Shown piece by piece: positions 9,404 through 23,165 of a stretch of 64,000 nt of DNA (its first letter is position 1; every line of letters begins with the position of its first letter). The stretch lies in NCBI GenBank assembly GCA_022925895.1, contig JAKSYS010000043.1:1-64000 (forward strand), in the 5' to 3' direction. Under the pieces are notes generated by a model, which searched no databases, was not told the origin of the DNA, and saw only the letters and a list, made by a program, of their open reading frames with translations. This stretch comes from Fragilaria crotonensis. Lineage: Eukaryota; Bacillariophyta; Fragilariophyceae; Fragilariales; Fragilariaceae. The position numbers and the translations under genes were made by a program.

Positions 9404-10477
9404 TGACGCTTTTCCAACTCTTCTTTCCGCCTCTTGCTCCGTCCCGACAACGAAGGCGATTCGCGCCCGAGCTCGCTTGTAAGAACCGATCAGCACGCGC
9501 CGAATTCCGATCAGCACTTATCCCACTATCACAACAACTTGAAGTTGGACATCATCGATATGGCTCGCTACGTTTGCACAATTCACATGTTCACCGAAGA
9601 TGAGGAGCCAATTAAAGCCTCATATTCCCTGGGGACGATCCAAGACGACGTTGACGAGATCATCAGAGCCACTGGGAACATGTATTTGATGTCAGTTCAA
9701 AACACACTCACCATGATCGCACACGCGCTGGTACGCCACACTACGCGATGCCAGGCGCCACAGTACAGCCTTCTCAGCAACATCCCCAAATTTGAGCGAA
9801 TTCGAAGCGACAGATCTCGAGAAACGACTGTTCAAAGTTCTAAGAGTCATTTCGGCACTTTGGTGGGTGCCGACAACTCTGCAGACTCGCGACTCAAAAC
9901 TATGACGTCTGATGAGAACCGTGATAACGGCTCTGCTACCCAGCAATTTTGTACTGATTTTTCCCCGATTGACCCAGAAATCCCGGATTCCCAAAACTCC
10001 CACAGCTACCTCGCCCGTTCTACGAACTATACCCCGAGTACAGCCCCTGCTCTTTCCGGAATCCGATCCCGAACCAACTCGCAACGACAACTCAACAACC
10101 CTCGATTCCGTTTCAAAATTTTCCACGTCAAGTCCGATTCCTGACGTCGTTTTGGAGATTTCCGATTCTGTGAAACGTTCCGTTAACGGTTCTAACGCAT
10201 CGCTCTCGTACTGTGCTGCCGTTGACACGGGAAACGCAGCTACTGTCGTTCGTACCGCGGTTTCCTCCCCCAACCCACAACAATGGGCCTGCAGAGCCCA
10301 CAATCCGACCGTTTCCTCTGAGACTTTGACCTATTTGGATGTTCAGCACCCTGTCCCAATCAAATTGGAAGATTTGCCAAGCTCCCAAGCTGATGATGCC
10401 GATGTTTTCCTTGCCGATCATTGTTACTCCTGCAGTAATAATGACTCAACTAGGGAAACTGTTAACTTTTTATCCTG

Positions 10478-12688
10478 ATGCCGACCCAGATCCGCTACCA
10501 GAAGTTGCAAACGACCCTGATCCCGAACCAATGGACATTGTTGAAGATGATCTTGACGATAATGGCGACGCTAACCGAGATATTGGTGAACCTAATGAGG
10601 TACCAAGTGCAGCTATACAACAACTTGTCAGACTACTGCCTCCTCTACGCCCTCCCCCACCGTTGCGATCCGCCAACCCCCCTTGACGCCATTCATCACC
10701 ACCCTTTTCGGATGTTCCAACACTTCCATCACATTCCGTCACGCAACCTGTTTTTCACCGAGGCAATGCTAATGGACACAATCAACGGCACGATTCACCT
10801 TCGCGACCTACCTCTTTGCGTTCGCACAAGTGCAACTATCTCTGCCTTTTGCATCAACACACTCGCCGACCCACCCGAACTCAACATCATCCGTGGCCTC
10901 GACAAGCACTTCATCCACCACATCCTACGTCACGTCATACGCGATCACATGTATATCGACAAACTAATTTCCGGCACCAACATCCCACTTCTGAACGTAC
11001 AACCCGATAAGCTCTTGCTCCTACGTAGCATGAAGCACACCCTCAATCGCGCTACCAACATGGTCGTCCAGCACCTTAACGACCAACAACGCTCCCAGTT
11101 CCTGCCCCGCCGAACTCCGCGAGCATTCAGCGACATTGACGACGCGTTCCACGACGACCCTCCAGACTGTCCGATGGAAACACGATGCGCAGTCGCCATC
11201 ATCTACGCGCTCAGATTACTATACATCACGCATCACCGCAACTATTTCAACCGCGACCATGGACTAGCTGAGCACTACTTTTATCCGGACCATCTATTCG
11301 CAATCGCAAAGGAAATCAAGTCAACTGCCACCGCTCTAAGTCTCCTTCCCGATACAACAACCTTCAACCTCCTGCCCCGTTTTGTTCACGATGCCTTTGA
11401 CGAAGTCGACGACCTATTCCCCGGAACATCCCTCGGCCACCGCTCTGATCAATATTATCGCGACAAACTGCCCTATCTCCAAACGGAATTCGAACTCGTG
11501 CAACCTTATGTAACGGACTACATCAATTCTTTCCCAACGCCATCCACCGAAGCCAAAGAGATTGCGTCTGACCGAGCCTGCGAATTGATTAACGTCGCTC
11601 TTTTTCAACATGCTATCATCCATCGTATGTCAAAGAAACGTTCCAAGCAACCTGAACTCAACAACAACCAAGTTTTCATTGGCAACCTCCCCCCTGCAGA
11701 CATGTTCCTTTCCAGTTTTGCTACCTGCTACCCAATGATCACTACACCTTCTGATGTCCAACTAACCTTTGACAATGTGACTGAGGATACTTTGGCCATC
11801 AATCATGTGATTTGCAATCCCCTCATCCTTCAGGAGCTCATCGCCATGAACCGATTCGACAGCGATCCCCTCAAGTACATGGAGATTTACAACCGCCTCA
11901 CCCCGATAGCGACCGACACCGTCAACGATTCCATTGACTTCCTCCCCCATTTCGAATACGTTCTATTCCGAGTTGTGCAACTGCTTCATCCCAAAGATCC
12001 AACTGGCATTATCAGAGAGAACTACCCACCCACCAATGTTGTTATTTTCCAGGGCTCCCCACTCCAAGCTCCCACCTACTGCTTTGGCTCCCCAACTGAA
12101 ATTGCTATCCCTACTCCAACAACTGGTGCCTTTCCCATCAACCTTGACCATTCTGGAGATCCCATCATTGTCAACAATATTTCTGGTGAAGCCTACAATC
12201 GTTCCACAGTTCAACGCCTCTTTCGAACCCAGACTGCCAAACCAATTCATCCTGATCAAGTTAATGACCCGGATTGGATACCACGCCACACTGCCGATTT
12301 ACGTCGCCACCCCGATGCCGACTTGTACCACGTTGCCTGCGACCCCAAACGCATCCCGTTTTCCTTGGCTGTCCGCTTGATTCCAGTTTATACCACAGGC
12401 CCCAGTGGGCAGACTATTTATCAAGCATGGGCTCTTCCACACCTTAACAATGCCCTCCGCGATCCTGAGCTGCAACTATTCAACAATTTCCTCTCTTACT
12501 ACCACACTGCAAAGGAAAACCACCCTGAGTTCCCATTCATTGATCTCATGGGATCTGATTCACCTGTTCCAAACTATGGTGAGTCTAGTTCACAATGTTT
12601 ACATTATCCTGGTTGTTATGCTGGTTACTTACCTCTTTCTATCTGTGACAGTCTGCTGTCCCAATCAGATAGAATCAGTTGCAAGTAA
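10478..12688 (+). mobile_element. Copia copy 1: long open frame of unknown function upstream of gag
   Basis: A frame of about 736 codons with ordered-looking, non-repetitive sequence (motifs such as GTIHLRDLPLC, HTLNRATN and YALRLLYITHH). The same motifs recur in copy 2 between about 49.2 and 51.4 kb, so this is an element gene and not a chance frame. It has no CCHC knuckle, protease or polymerase motif. Typical Copia elements have no gene of this size between the 5' LTR and the gag capsid region. Function unknown. Confidence 0.65.
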
Positions 12689-13589
12689 CAATATAATTAC
12701 CTTTCAACAGGATAATAGTACATTTTCTGGACCACATTTGCATGTCTTGCCGTTTCAACTCGCCGTTCATCTTTATTATCGGATCCGACTCGAACCCCGG
12801 ACCCCCAGGACGAAATTCCTGCACAAAACGACCCGCAAACGCAAATTTTGCACCAAACGAACCCCAAACTGCAATTTTACACACGACGAACACGGCGACG
12901 AAATTCCTGCGCAAAATGACACTACCAGCGAAAATCCAACGCAAAACGACACAACAGCCCGGAAATTCACTCCCAACAGCTAATTTCCGACGCAGAAACT
13001 ACATACGACGAACACGCACAAAAACTCAACAACTGCCCGGAACTCAACCAAATCTCGCATTTTTACCACCAAACTCGCCCGAAACAAGCAGTTCACACAC
13101 CGAAACACCCTCCAACTCGCCTCCAACTGCGAAATCAACAACTGGACCTCTAAAACGCTTCTCCGATGCATTTTCAGGCATTCTCACGCCGAAAACGTAA
13201 AATTACCTCACAATCCGGACGCCACCGACTCGAACCCACAACCTCCGATTTCGACAACTTTTCGACGACACCCAAAATTATACCTACCAAAAAGTTCCCA
13301 CCCCAAAATTCGAACCCCCAGCCACCAAATCCGTCGCAAAATCTTTCGCAACCCCAAAATCAACACAACGAAATTATTCAACCTCCCAGCACGAAATCTG
13401 CCAAACCTACGCAAAATCACCTAATTTTGGAAACGACGACCAAAACCCCAAAATGCACCAAATCCGTTGCAACACGCCCAACTCCACGCCAGGCGACCCA
13501 CGCAACCTTCACATACCCTCCCACTGTTGAAACCTTCTTTGATGAGGACACAGACCATGATTCAGAAGAACCCAAGCACATTCAACACA

Positions 13590-14735
13590 TCCCCTGATGC
13601 GCTCACATCATCAACGCGAACCGATTTTACTTATCCGCCAATCGGACCTCACGAAAACACTTTTGAAATACGCCAAAAATGCTAACCTTAAATTGGCCTA
13701 CCCAACCGACCTTCAAGCACGCCGCCGACACTTTAACACCTTCATTGACAACCTTCGAATTGTTTGTAACATTTCCCGTGGACGCGCCAAGTCTTTGATC
13801 TTTGGCCAAAACAAGTGTCCTATTCACACCCTTTGTTGGCACTGCTATCTACAATTTGATCTTCACAAATGTTTGTGACCCTTGCCAGAAACACATCATT
13901 GATGGCCCACCAGATGCTCGAACTGCAATTCTAACTCTTCGACGCCACTGCGCTCCGCTAACTCCTGATCATGTTGAACGAACTCGTGAAGCTTTCTGCT
14001 CCATCAAACAACCACATCATGAAGTCGCAACCTCCTACCTCAACCGCATTCGCCTTCTCACGACTGCTATCATGCTGGAATACCCAACACTGACGCCGAA
14101 CTTATCAAACGCACCGTTCGTGGTGGAAGCAATCACTCCTTCTACGCCGCATCCTACGCTTCGACGCCGACATACGTCGCGCAGAACTGAATGACGAAGC
14201 TCTGCCACCATTCGCGAACTCGAAAGCCATCTCCTGAACATTGACGAATCCGTGGCCTCACACTCCCATCCCAAAACCACCGCAACTACAACCAACACGC
14301 CAACGCTGCCCGTGGTCACCAATCCCACCATTTTCAACCGCGCCACAACCAACTACCCAACGTGTTTTCACACAAAGACAACAACAAGCTTTCAGTTCCA
14401 TCCTTCGACCTTATTCCAATCCCAGCAGCAACAATCAAAACCGCAACCAACCACCGCGACCACCGCAAAACCATTCGCGCCGTTCCGACCTCCTACAAAT
14501 CCTTGCGACCACCATTCAACAACTCGAATCAACGTCGTCCACCACCACCCTCCCGCGGCCATCCAACCAGCCTCAACAAAACAATCGACCACCTTTCCGA
14601 CCGACATCGAGCCCCAATCAACGTCCATCTCCCAACGGATCCATCAATAACCATCCGCGCAACCCTTCCAATGCCGCTACAATCGTCTGCAATAACTGCG
14701 GACGCCTCGGCCACTATGCGCGCAACTGTACTAAC
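13590..14735 (+). mobile_element. Copia copy 1: gag capsid-like region and CCHC zinc knuckle (broken)
   Basis: A capsid-like stretch (motifs LKYAKNANLK, HFNTFIDNLRIVCN) is followed by a Pro/Asn/Gln-rich linker and the zinc knuckle CNNCGRLGHYARNC (CX2CX4HX4C) at 14688-14729. This identifies Gag. The nested Gypsy element begins about 50 bp after the knuckle. Confidence 0.8.
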
Positions 14736-14780
14736 CACAGATCCAACCAAAACAATCGCTCCACCAACCCTCAAAGACCA

Positions 14781-15164
14781 TGCCCTACGCGCGAAGTAAT
14801 CAGTTTTATTTTGGAGGCTAATTTGTAGCTAGTTTTAAAGGATTAATAGTTGCACCTTATTAAAAGTTATGAGACTAGTTTTTAAAACAAGAGAGCAGTC
14901 CCATCCTTGGTGGGATTGGACTGTTCTCTTTCATTCATCTAGGAGACTCAGTGAGTCTCCAAGAGATGTCAGACAGTTCTCATTCTACTGTTGTACGGTT
15001 GTACTGTTGTACAGGATCAGTGTTCTATTGTTGCACTGTACTATGGTATTACTAGTCTACCGGTATATCCAAGTACTATACATGGCCATTGTATTGTAGT
15101 ACTGGATACTAGTAATATAGTATACTGTATCGCACTACGCTAAGGGCACGTGCGGTGTACTGCA
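14781..15164 (-). repeat. Gypsy LTR (3' LTR in element orientation)
   Basis: Matches 19598-19975 apart from a few short length differences. It starts TGCCCTACGCG and ends GTACTGCA on the + strand. It is related to the solo LTR at 39756-40179. Confidence 0.93.
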
Positions 15165-15701
15165 CTCGCTTCCCTAATTGGGCGGTACGCGTTCTTTATA
15201 TGGTGTTAGTCGACGTATGTTGACACGTTCATTGACAATGCCACGTTGAATGCGTACTGTACCATTAGCATAGGTTTCAGTAATCCGATAAGGTCCCACG
15301 TGGGGCGGATAATTTGGAGATCAGTCCTGGTTTTCTAGTAGGACTTTTTCGCCAACACGGTACTCGTGTTCAATGCGTTTAGCATTTTCCTTTATTATTG
15401 GCGTTAATAGTATCTTGCTTACGTTGTCTTATCCTAGCCCAATCCGTCTTTAATTGGATGGGCAACAACATGTCGCGTCCAAATACTAACTGTCCGTGTA
15501 GCATCTAATGTAGTATGTACTGTACTACGATTGCCCACGCAGCTGCACTTAGAACGGTCCCCAAGGGTCATTCGCATCGAGTTCTTTTTGTTCGAGTTCG
15601 AATGTCCGAAGTGCATTACCCAGTACTTGATGTACTCGTTCTACAATACCGTTTGATTGTGGGTTGTAACTGGATGACGGTTTTCTTTCATACCATAATT
15701 C

Positions 15702-16211
15702 TCACATTTGTTTGAATTGTGCTTTGAATTCGGAACCGTTATCATACCCTATATGTTGGGGTCGTGGATATCTCGTCAACCACGTATTATTAAACGCTTC
15801 CATAACAGTATGTGCGTTCTTATCTGGTATTGCTATGACTTCGAACCATCCTGTTACGGGATCAATCATAGTCAACGCACGAAGTGTATGCGTAGACGTT
15901 GGAGTACGTACAACGTATGGTCCAATCAAGTCTACGTTTACACGAGACCAGGGAAGTTCTTCAGCTTCCTTAGGAGGTAAGTGTCCATACTTCTTCCTTT
16001 GTTTCTTAAATAGTTGACACGTACGACACGTCTTACAGAATGTCTCAACGTGACTACGTAATTTTGGCCACGTACATGTTTGTCGTATCGTTGCTTCAGT
16101 GCGTGATTCGCCTGGGTGTGCTAGATACTCATGATACCAAGCCACTACGCGTTGTTGAAGTTGAATAGGAATATATATTTTCCTTGTACGTAATGACCTC
16201 AACTCCTTCAA
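15702..16211 (-). mobile_element. Nested Gypsy: integrase region
   Basis: Contains an HHCC zinc-binding module (HPGESRTEATIRQ ... CKTCRTC) and catalytic-core motifs (VNVDLIGPY, YDNGSEF). Its position after RNase H is typical of Ty3/Gypsy. Confidence 0.85.
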
Positions 16212-16619
16212 TTGTTTTGGTATTGAAGTTCTGACTTTTGATTTGTACTTCTTCGTTTAAGCTCATTATCTAACCGTTGGTATTTAGCGATTAGCATAGG
16301 ACTTAACGGAAAGTCAGTTTCTTTAACGTCTGTTTTTGTCATGAAGATGTAAGCCATCGTATCATTTGTAGGCTCTGTTGGTAACTTCTCATTGAAGTTC
16401 GCATCTAATCTTGACAAGGCGTCAGCAATGACGTTCTTTTCTCCTTTTATATGTAGAAAGGTAGGTCCAAACTCTTCTATCAGGAGTCTCCATCATTATA
16501 CGATCAGTGGACATTTTCTGATATAGGAGATTCTTATGATCGGTATGTACTATCAGTTTTGACCTAATAGTATATTTTTGAATTCCTTAAGTGTTTCTAC
16601 TATGGATAACAGCTCTTGT

Positions 16620-17420
16620 TCACCAGTCGTAACGTTTTTGAGCGCTGTTAAGTTTCCTACTGTAGAAAGCTAACGGACGGTCATTTTGCATTATGACTGC
16701 TCCCAGTTGATAATCACTGGAGTCCGTATAAATGTGAAAGTCTTTTGAGAAGTCAGGATAAGCCAGTAATGTCTCTCGACTTATTATGGCCTTAATGTCT
16801 TCAAATGCTTTCTGTTCTTTATCGTGCCAAATAAATTTAGCTTTGGCAGAACACAGCGCCGTAAGCGGTGCTAGTATGTGACTTCTACGCCACATGTCAC
16901 GGTAGTAATTGATCATACCTAAGAAACGTCTTAACTGCCGTTTGGTAGTTGGTGGTGTCAGCCGCATAATCGCTTCCACTTTCTTAGGTTGAGGTTGGAT
17001 ACCGCGACGAGTAATCAATATCCTAAGTAATCAAGCTCGGTCACAGCGAACGAGGATTTACGTAGGTTAACGGCAAAGCCAACATCAGTTAGGCGTTGCA
17101 ACACGAGTTCAACATGCTGAAGATGGTCCTCGTAGGAACCTGCTGTTGTAATCAGTATGTCATCTAAATGCACGCACATTAGGCAAATCGCCCATAATGT
17201 CATTAATTATGGCCTGAAAGATGTCAGGACTGCCATTCAAACCCATAGGTAGGCGACAGTAGCGATATTTGCCCCAGGGTACAATCATTGTACATAGATA
17301 GCTGGATTCTTTATCCAGGACAATATGGTAGTAGCCCATACTTAAGTCCAGAGCCGTTGCCCAATTAAACCCTTCAAGTTTCTGAAGAAGGTCTGCAATC
17401 TTGGGTAACGGGTATGGTTT
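16620..17420 (-). mobile_element. Nested Gypsy: reverse transcriptase and RNase H region (broken)
   Basis: Polymerase signature VHLDDILI near 17170 and RNase H motif YTDSSDYQLGAVI near 16700-16735. LRRFLGMINYYRDM between them is the usual Ty3/Gypsy connection sequence. Confidence 0.85.
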
Positions 17421-17626
17421 ACGTTTATGTACCTATTTACACGAAAGTCCGTTAGGACTCGAGCGTCACCAGTCTTTTAGGCTGTATGAACGTTGGTGCC
17501 GCCCACTCGAGTCATTGCACCGTTAATACTCCTATGTCACATAAACGTTGAATTTCTTTCTTCGTTGTTTCCTCGTAGCATTTTGGTACAGGAACGGACG
17601 AGCGTGATACGGCTTCTCATCCTTAC

Positions 17627-18379
17627 TTAAGGGCCGTAGTTCGAGATGTACAGGCGGTACATTGAGTACGCCCAGTCCTCCACTAAACAACTTCGGATAC
17701 TTTCGTAGCGAACGTACGAGTTGTTTTGTTGATCGTTACTTAGGTGCGTATCCATGTGTGCGTAGTCATCCAGATCTAACGCACTATAGTCTGCATCCAG
17801 TATACGTTTCTGCCTCGCTTCTGCTTCCTTGAGTACCGTAGGTTCGATACTGTGGTAGTAGATAGCTGTAGCATTCTGTAGATCGGATATTACGTGTTTT
17901 TCTTTCATGGGAATTTCTACACCTTCCCATACTATCCGTTGTGTATTGAAATTAATTTCGATACCCAATTCTGATAGTAAATCTGCACCGATGATCATGT
18001 CATACTGTGCATTCTTGCGCAACGTATGTGTGTCCTCGTGACACACCCATTGTACTATCTTTGACGTACTAAACTCGGGTAATTTGAATTTAATTTCCCG
18101 TTGCAGTTTCGTTACGAATTGACCACCCATAGTGTGCCATCGTGTATGTGATGTTTTGAATACCGGTCCAGTTAAGCCCCGTATCGCATCCTTAAGTATA
18201 ATTGTCGCAGATGCTCCAGTGTCTAGCAAAATGCGAACAATGCCGGGTTTGCCTGTTCCCATCACTTCGCCCACGACTTCGGTGGTTTTGTGTTTTTGTT
18301 TTTGTCTCTTACTGCCATGGCCATCTTTGGATGGCAATATCTCACTAGAAAATGAACCAAAGTAGATGGAACTTGTCAC
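17627..18379 (-). mobile_element. Nested Gypsy: retropepsin-like protease region
   Basis: Aspartic protease motif LLDTGASATIIL, with the catalytic Asp codon at 18221-18223. The Gag knuckle lies upstream on the minus strand and the polymerase downstream. Confidence 0.82.
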
Positions 18380-18614
18380 TATCTTCTTTAGTCTCTACTG
18401 TGCTAATGGTTGTCTTGGGACTGAACATTTCCACGATTTCTGCATCCGAATTCTCGGGTGTAAAGTCGCGGACCTTACGCTTGCCAGACTGGGTTGCGTG
18501 GAAGACGCTCAAGGATAGCGTTAAGCTGCTCCTGCGTCATCAAGACATTTCGGTCGGTAAAACCGACATTTTCTTACCAGGTTTCTGTTTCCCCTTGTTC
18601 TCAGGGTTAAACCA

Positions 18615-19346
18615 ACAGTCTTTCGTAGTATGATTCGTACGACCGCAATGCGCACACTTCTTATACTTAGACGACTGTGTTTTGGCCGTTGCCATTTTGT
18701 CAGCGGACTTACCGTTCCAATTGCCCTTTTCGTGCCCTCAGGGTTATCGGTTTGTCCACCTTACGACGTTTGGCCTCAAGTGCCTGTCTGAGTTCAAGTT
18801 TCTCAAAATAATCAACAGTGCCTTGAAAATCGAACTTATAAAGCTCGATGTTCGCACCAAGAATGACCGCTTGCCATTCTTCAGGCTTCGCCTGGTTGAG
18901 AATTTGAATCAAGTCGTCATCAGACAATTTAGACGGTTCAGCCTTACCTTCTTCCGTGGAAAATACGGTAAGTAATTATTTAGCTCGCGTAAACAGCGTA
19001 GCAAAGTTACGAACCGTATGACTTCCAAGACGTAGGTAATGCTGCATGTACACCACCTGCTTCTGGTACGCATGCAAGATTGGGAAGTAAGACTTACCAA
19101 CTTCCGTCATTACCAGCTGGAAAATCTCGTTTGGAGTCTTCCTCTGTGTGCGGGACCCGCTACGTTCTCCGTATCGAGTCTACGCCACGTTTGCTGGAAT
19201 TTGTCTCTTGCACTGCCCTTAAGTAGTGCAAGAGCCATAGACGCTTTTTGTTCGCCAGACTCGAGCGGATAGTCACGAATGACCTCCTCGAGCTCTATGC
19301 GCCACTTCACCCACGCTTCTGGCGAGGTGTCGTAGTCTCCAAACAA
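18615..19346 (-). mobile_element. Nested Gypsy: gag region with CCHC knuckle (broken)
   Basis: A Gag-like capsid stretch (DKFQQTWRRL, WRIELEEVIRDY) is followed by a zinc knuckle CAHCGRTNHTTKDC at 18615-18656 (CX2CX4HX4C). Confidence 0.8.
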
Positions 19347-19597
19347 ACGAATTCTCTTTTCGATATTTTGGAGTTCGCATTTCCGGCTTCAATCGGGACG
19401 TCGATTTTTATAGTTGCCCTCATCGTCAGATTTCTCTGTCGATTTCTTGGGCCTATCAAAATAAATCGACGGCGGATTCAACGCGAGTTCGACTGACGGA
19501 ATGCGACATGTTCCGCAGACGATTTTCAGACGCTTTGCGCTTACCTTTATTTTTGTTCGTCATGGTGATGTACTGACTACTGGGAGTGAATTCACTG

Positions 19598-19975
19598 TGC
19601 CCTACGCGAAGTAATCAGTTTTATTTTGGAGGCTAATTTGTAGCTAGTTTTAAAGGAATAGTTGCACCTTATTAAAAGTTATGAGACTAGTTTTTAAACA
19701 AGAGAGCAGTCCCATCCTTGGTGGGATTGGACTGTTCTCTTTCATTCATCTAGGAGACTCAGTGAGTCTCCAAGAGATGTCAGACAGTTCTCATTCTACT
19801 GTTGTACGGTTGTACTGTTGTACAGGATCAGTGTTCTATTGTTGCACTGTACTATGGTATTACTAGTCTACCGGTATATCCAAGTACTATACATGGCCAT
19901 TGTATTGTAGTACTGGATACTAGTAATATAGTATACTGTATCGCACTACGCTAAGGGCACGTGCGGTGTACTGCA
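19598..19975 (-). repeat. Gypsy LTR (5' LTR in element orientation)
   Basis: Partner of 14781-15164; directly followed by the GACCA duplication at 19976-19980. Confidence 0.93.
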
Positions 19976-20249
19976 GACCATCCAACAATGAAAATGCTGC
20001 TCCCCGCAACCAACAACGCGCCTACTTCATCACTGACTCTGGCCAAACCTCACCAGACAATTCAAGATACCACCACCAAGCCTTTTCAGCCTCATCTTTT
20101 GACAACACTGATGGTCACCCATCCAACATCCCTTGGCCCAATCCTGACCTACCTCAGATGACCATCAACCAACCTCTCCTTGACAGAGATTATCTACCAT
20201 CTGCCAATCATTCTCCTCCCACCTCTGGAGCCACAGCATACTTTCCAGA

Positions 20250-20742
20250 TGATCCCCAATCACCATACCAAAGATTTGGTCCCCCACATCTTGAAAACTG
20301 GCTACCTGACAGTGGTGCTACCAGCCACTACACTCCACTCTTCAGCGACCTCCACGATGTCGAACCCTGCAGTGTTCCAATCTCCTTAGCTGATGGCAGC
20401 ACCAAGATGTCCACCCACAAAGGCACAACTGCATGCCACTTCACCACTGATGATGGCCTCAAGTCCATACTAGGACTAACTGATGTCTACTATGTTGAAG
20501 GTCTCAGCCACAGACTCCTCTCCTTAACTACTCTATCATGCACCCAAAACTTCAGTGTCCTGATCAAGAACAGAGCCACAACAATCCAACTCCCAAATGG
20601 TTCCACATACACTTGGCCAATACTGACCAGAGAACTCCCTTCATCACAACAAGCCTTCTCAACCATCTCCAACTCTAACCTACCTTCTGACCCTGACTCT
20701 GAACCTGATGAACAACATTTTGATGACACTACACCCTGTTGA
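20250..20742 (+). mobile_element. Copia copy 1: protease region
   Basis: The Copia aspartic protease motif LPDSGATSHYTP has its catalytic Asp at 20308-20310. LADGS and the downstream LSHRLLSL are typical of Copia protease and the GAG-pre-integrase segment. Confidence 0.85.
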
Positions 20743-20759
20743 CACCGATCAACGCCGTT

Positions 20760-21700
20760 CAGTCACCGCCCTACCTTTGGAACTCATCTACCGACGACTT
20801 GCTTTCCGAAATTTCCGCAATCTTATGGTCGGATCCCTTCACCAAACATGGAATGACCATGTCTTGACACCTACTGTTGATCACAACTCCTGGCCTCTAC
20901 GCATTTCAATCAGCCAAAACGTGCCGCAACAAAACTCCTCAACGCCAAGGCACTGAACCTTTCCACCGCCTTCATCTTGACCTAATGCGCAACCCTTTCC
21001 GCTATGGTCTCACAACCAATACCAACTTTTCAGCCTACTTGTTCATTGTCACAACACCTGGCAAACTAACAGGTTGGATTGGTCTCCAACTGAAAGCACA
21101 GCTTCCATTATTACTGCTCTAAAGCAATGGCTAACTGACACAGAACTCCTTGGCCGCACCCAATCCGTCCGTTTATCCGCACTGATGCTGGATCTGCTTT
21201 CACCTCAACCAAATTCATTTCTGAATGCACTTCACTTGGTATCAAAGTTGAAGCTGCAGCACCTGAACATCAAGAAATGAATGGCATTTGCGAAGCCAAA
21301 TGGCGTGAAGTCCACAACACTGCCAACATCCTTCTGAACAATGCAAGACTTGGAGGTGCATTCTTCCATCATGCCCATGCCTATGCTGTTCAAATCCTCA
21401 ATGTCTGCCCAGCCAAGAATGTTATTGACCAACATGGCAACCCAACAACTCCCTATCAATACAGCTTTCAACGCAAGCCTTCCTAGCCAACTTCGCGTCT
21501 TCGGATGTCCAACATTCTTCAAACGCTACGAACCAACTTTCCGCAACAAACTTATAACCTACAAGCAACAACTCCAACGTGCATCCCGCGGAATTTTCCT
21601 TGGATTTCCGACAACTCTGCAGGCTGGTTAATCTACTCGCCAGACCAACCCCAAAGCCTCATCATAACCCGCGACGCCTACTTCGATGAAGACTTCAACT
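20760..21700 (+). mobile_element. Copia copy 1: integrase region (broken)
   Basis: Copia integrase-core motifs are visible (FHRLHLDLMRNPF and EHQEMNGICEAKWREVH), the latter carrying the catalytic Glu. The copy is broken. Confidence 0.82.
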
Positions 21701-22171
21701 CCGCTCTCTGTTTCGATTCCAAACCTTTTGCTGGAGCCGTACCCATCCGCTCCCACTTCAATCCGCATGGACTTCGTGACACTCAGAGAACTCTGAACCA
21801 TCTACCTACCATCAAACTGGCTCTGCAGCCAACCTTGGTAACCCACCATCAACTTTCATTGATACTTCCAACCATCATTCTTCCCTCCCTGCCATCCCTG
21901 AAACTGATGACAATGCCCATGAAGATGATCCACCACCTTCTACACTTGCTGCAATCAAACATACAACTCCTCCACATGGTCCAACACCACCCACACCACA
22001 TCAAATCAACTTTGTCACCCATCAACAACATCATTCCCAACTCCACAAGATGATGACCATCTACTTCCAAGAATGCAATGAAGATCTACCAACTATTGAT
22101 CCCATTCACTCTGCCATGATGACAATTGACAACTCTCCCAGCAACAATTCACAAGCCAACCCCAGGAACCT

Positions 22172-23165
22172 GTGGACAAATACCTTCCAGAACCTCAGTC
22201 TCTCAAAGCTGTCCTCAAACTTGATGATAATGTCCGCAATGCTTGGCTACATGCAATCAAAATGGAAATCAAGAACCTCATTGACCATGATACCTTCATC
22301 CTTGGACAAACTCCACACAAAGATGAACTCATTATCCCAGTCAAACTTGTACTCAAAGCAAAACAAACTGCAACTGGAAAACTTGACAAACTAAAAGCTC
22401 GCCTTGTCGCCCGTGGCGACCTGGAGAAACGTCTCCTGAAAAGAGTCAAAGCCATCAACCAACAACGACTCCTTGAACAACGTCAAGAAATTGCTGAATC
22501 TACCAATTCACCTGGCACTCCAAAACCTATACCTGTTGAACCACTCATGTATGAAGACACCTGGTCACCCTGTGCATCTGCAAGAGGGTCAAACTATTCA
22601 TTGCAACCATCTGTGCATCCAGAAGAAGTGTCAAGAGTGCTGACTTCATTGGTGCCTACCTCCAAGCCAAAGTTATTGGCGCCACTTTGTGAAACTGCCA
22701 TTGGAATACGCCTATCACTTCCCTGAATACGCTAAATTCTTTGGCTCCCCAATGTTACTGAACAAAGGAATCTACGGTCTCGTCTACTCTGGCAAATATT
22801 GGAACATTGAATTTTCGGAATGGCTCTACTCCCAAGGCTTTATCCAATCTCCTTCCGAACCGTCTTATTTTGTCCGATACGACAAACACAATCAATGGCT
22901 CCGTCTCCTATTTTTCGTCGATGATATGCTCGCTGGAAGCAACGATTCCATCGAAAAACAATTTGAAGATTCCGTCCGCAATCGCGATGTCAAATTCCTC
23001 GGACCTGCGCAATGGTTCCTCCAAATGCGTATCCACAAACACTCCGACTCAAGCTATACTCTGGATCAACACCGCTACGTTTTGAATACTCTCCAACGTT
23101 ATGACCAATTCCGATTCCCGAACGCGATACCCCTTTCCTCCCGACTACACCTTCAGCAAGGATAA
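22172..23165 (+). mobile_element. Copia copy 1: reverse transcriptase region (broken)
   Basis: Motifs KARLVARGD, LLNKGIYGLVYSGKYW and the polymerase signature FVDDM at 22914-22928 identify a Copia-type reverse transcriptase. Confidence 0.85.

Larger units (their letters stand above)
14781..19975 (-). mobile_element. Ty3/Gypsy LTR retrotransposon nested in Copia copy 1
   Basis: LTRs at 14781-15164 and 19598-19975 (384 and 378 bp, TG...CA) are nearly identical. A perfect 5-bp duplication GACCA lies at 14776-14780 and 19976-19980. On the minus strand the order is gag with CCHC knuckle, protease, reverse transcriptase, RNase H, integrase, which is the Ty3/Gypsy order. It sits in the Copia element between the gag knuckle and the protease. 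The LTR pair differs by only about 1-2 percent, so it is young, and it must be younger than the Copia insertion it interrupts. The element is broken, with several breaks in the coding region. Confidence 0.95.
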
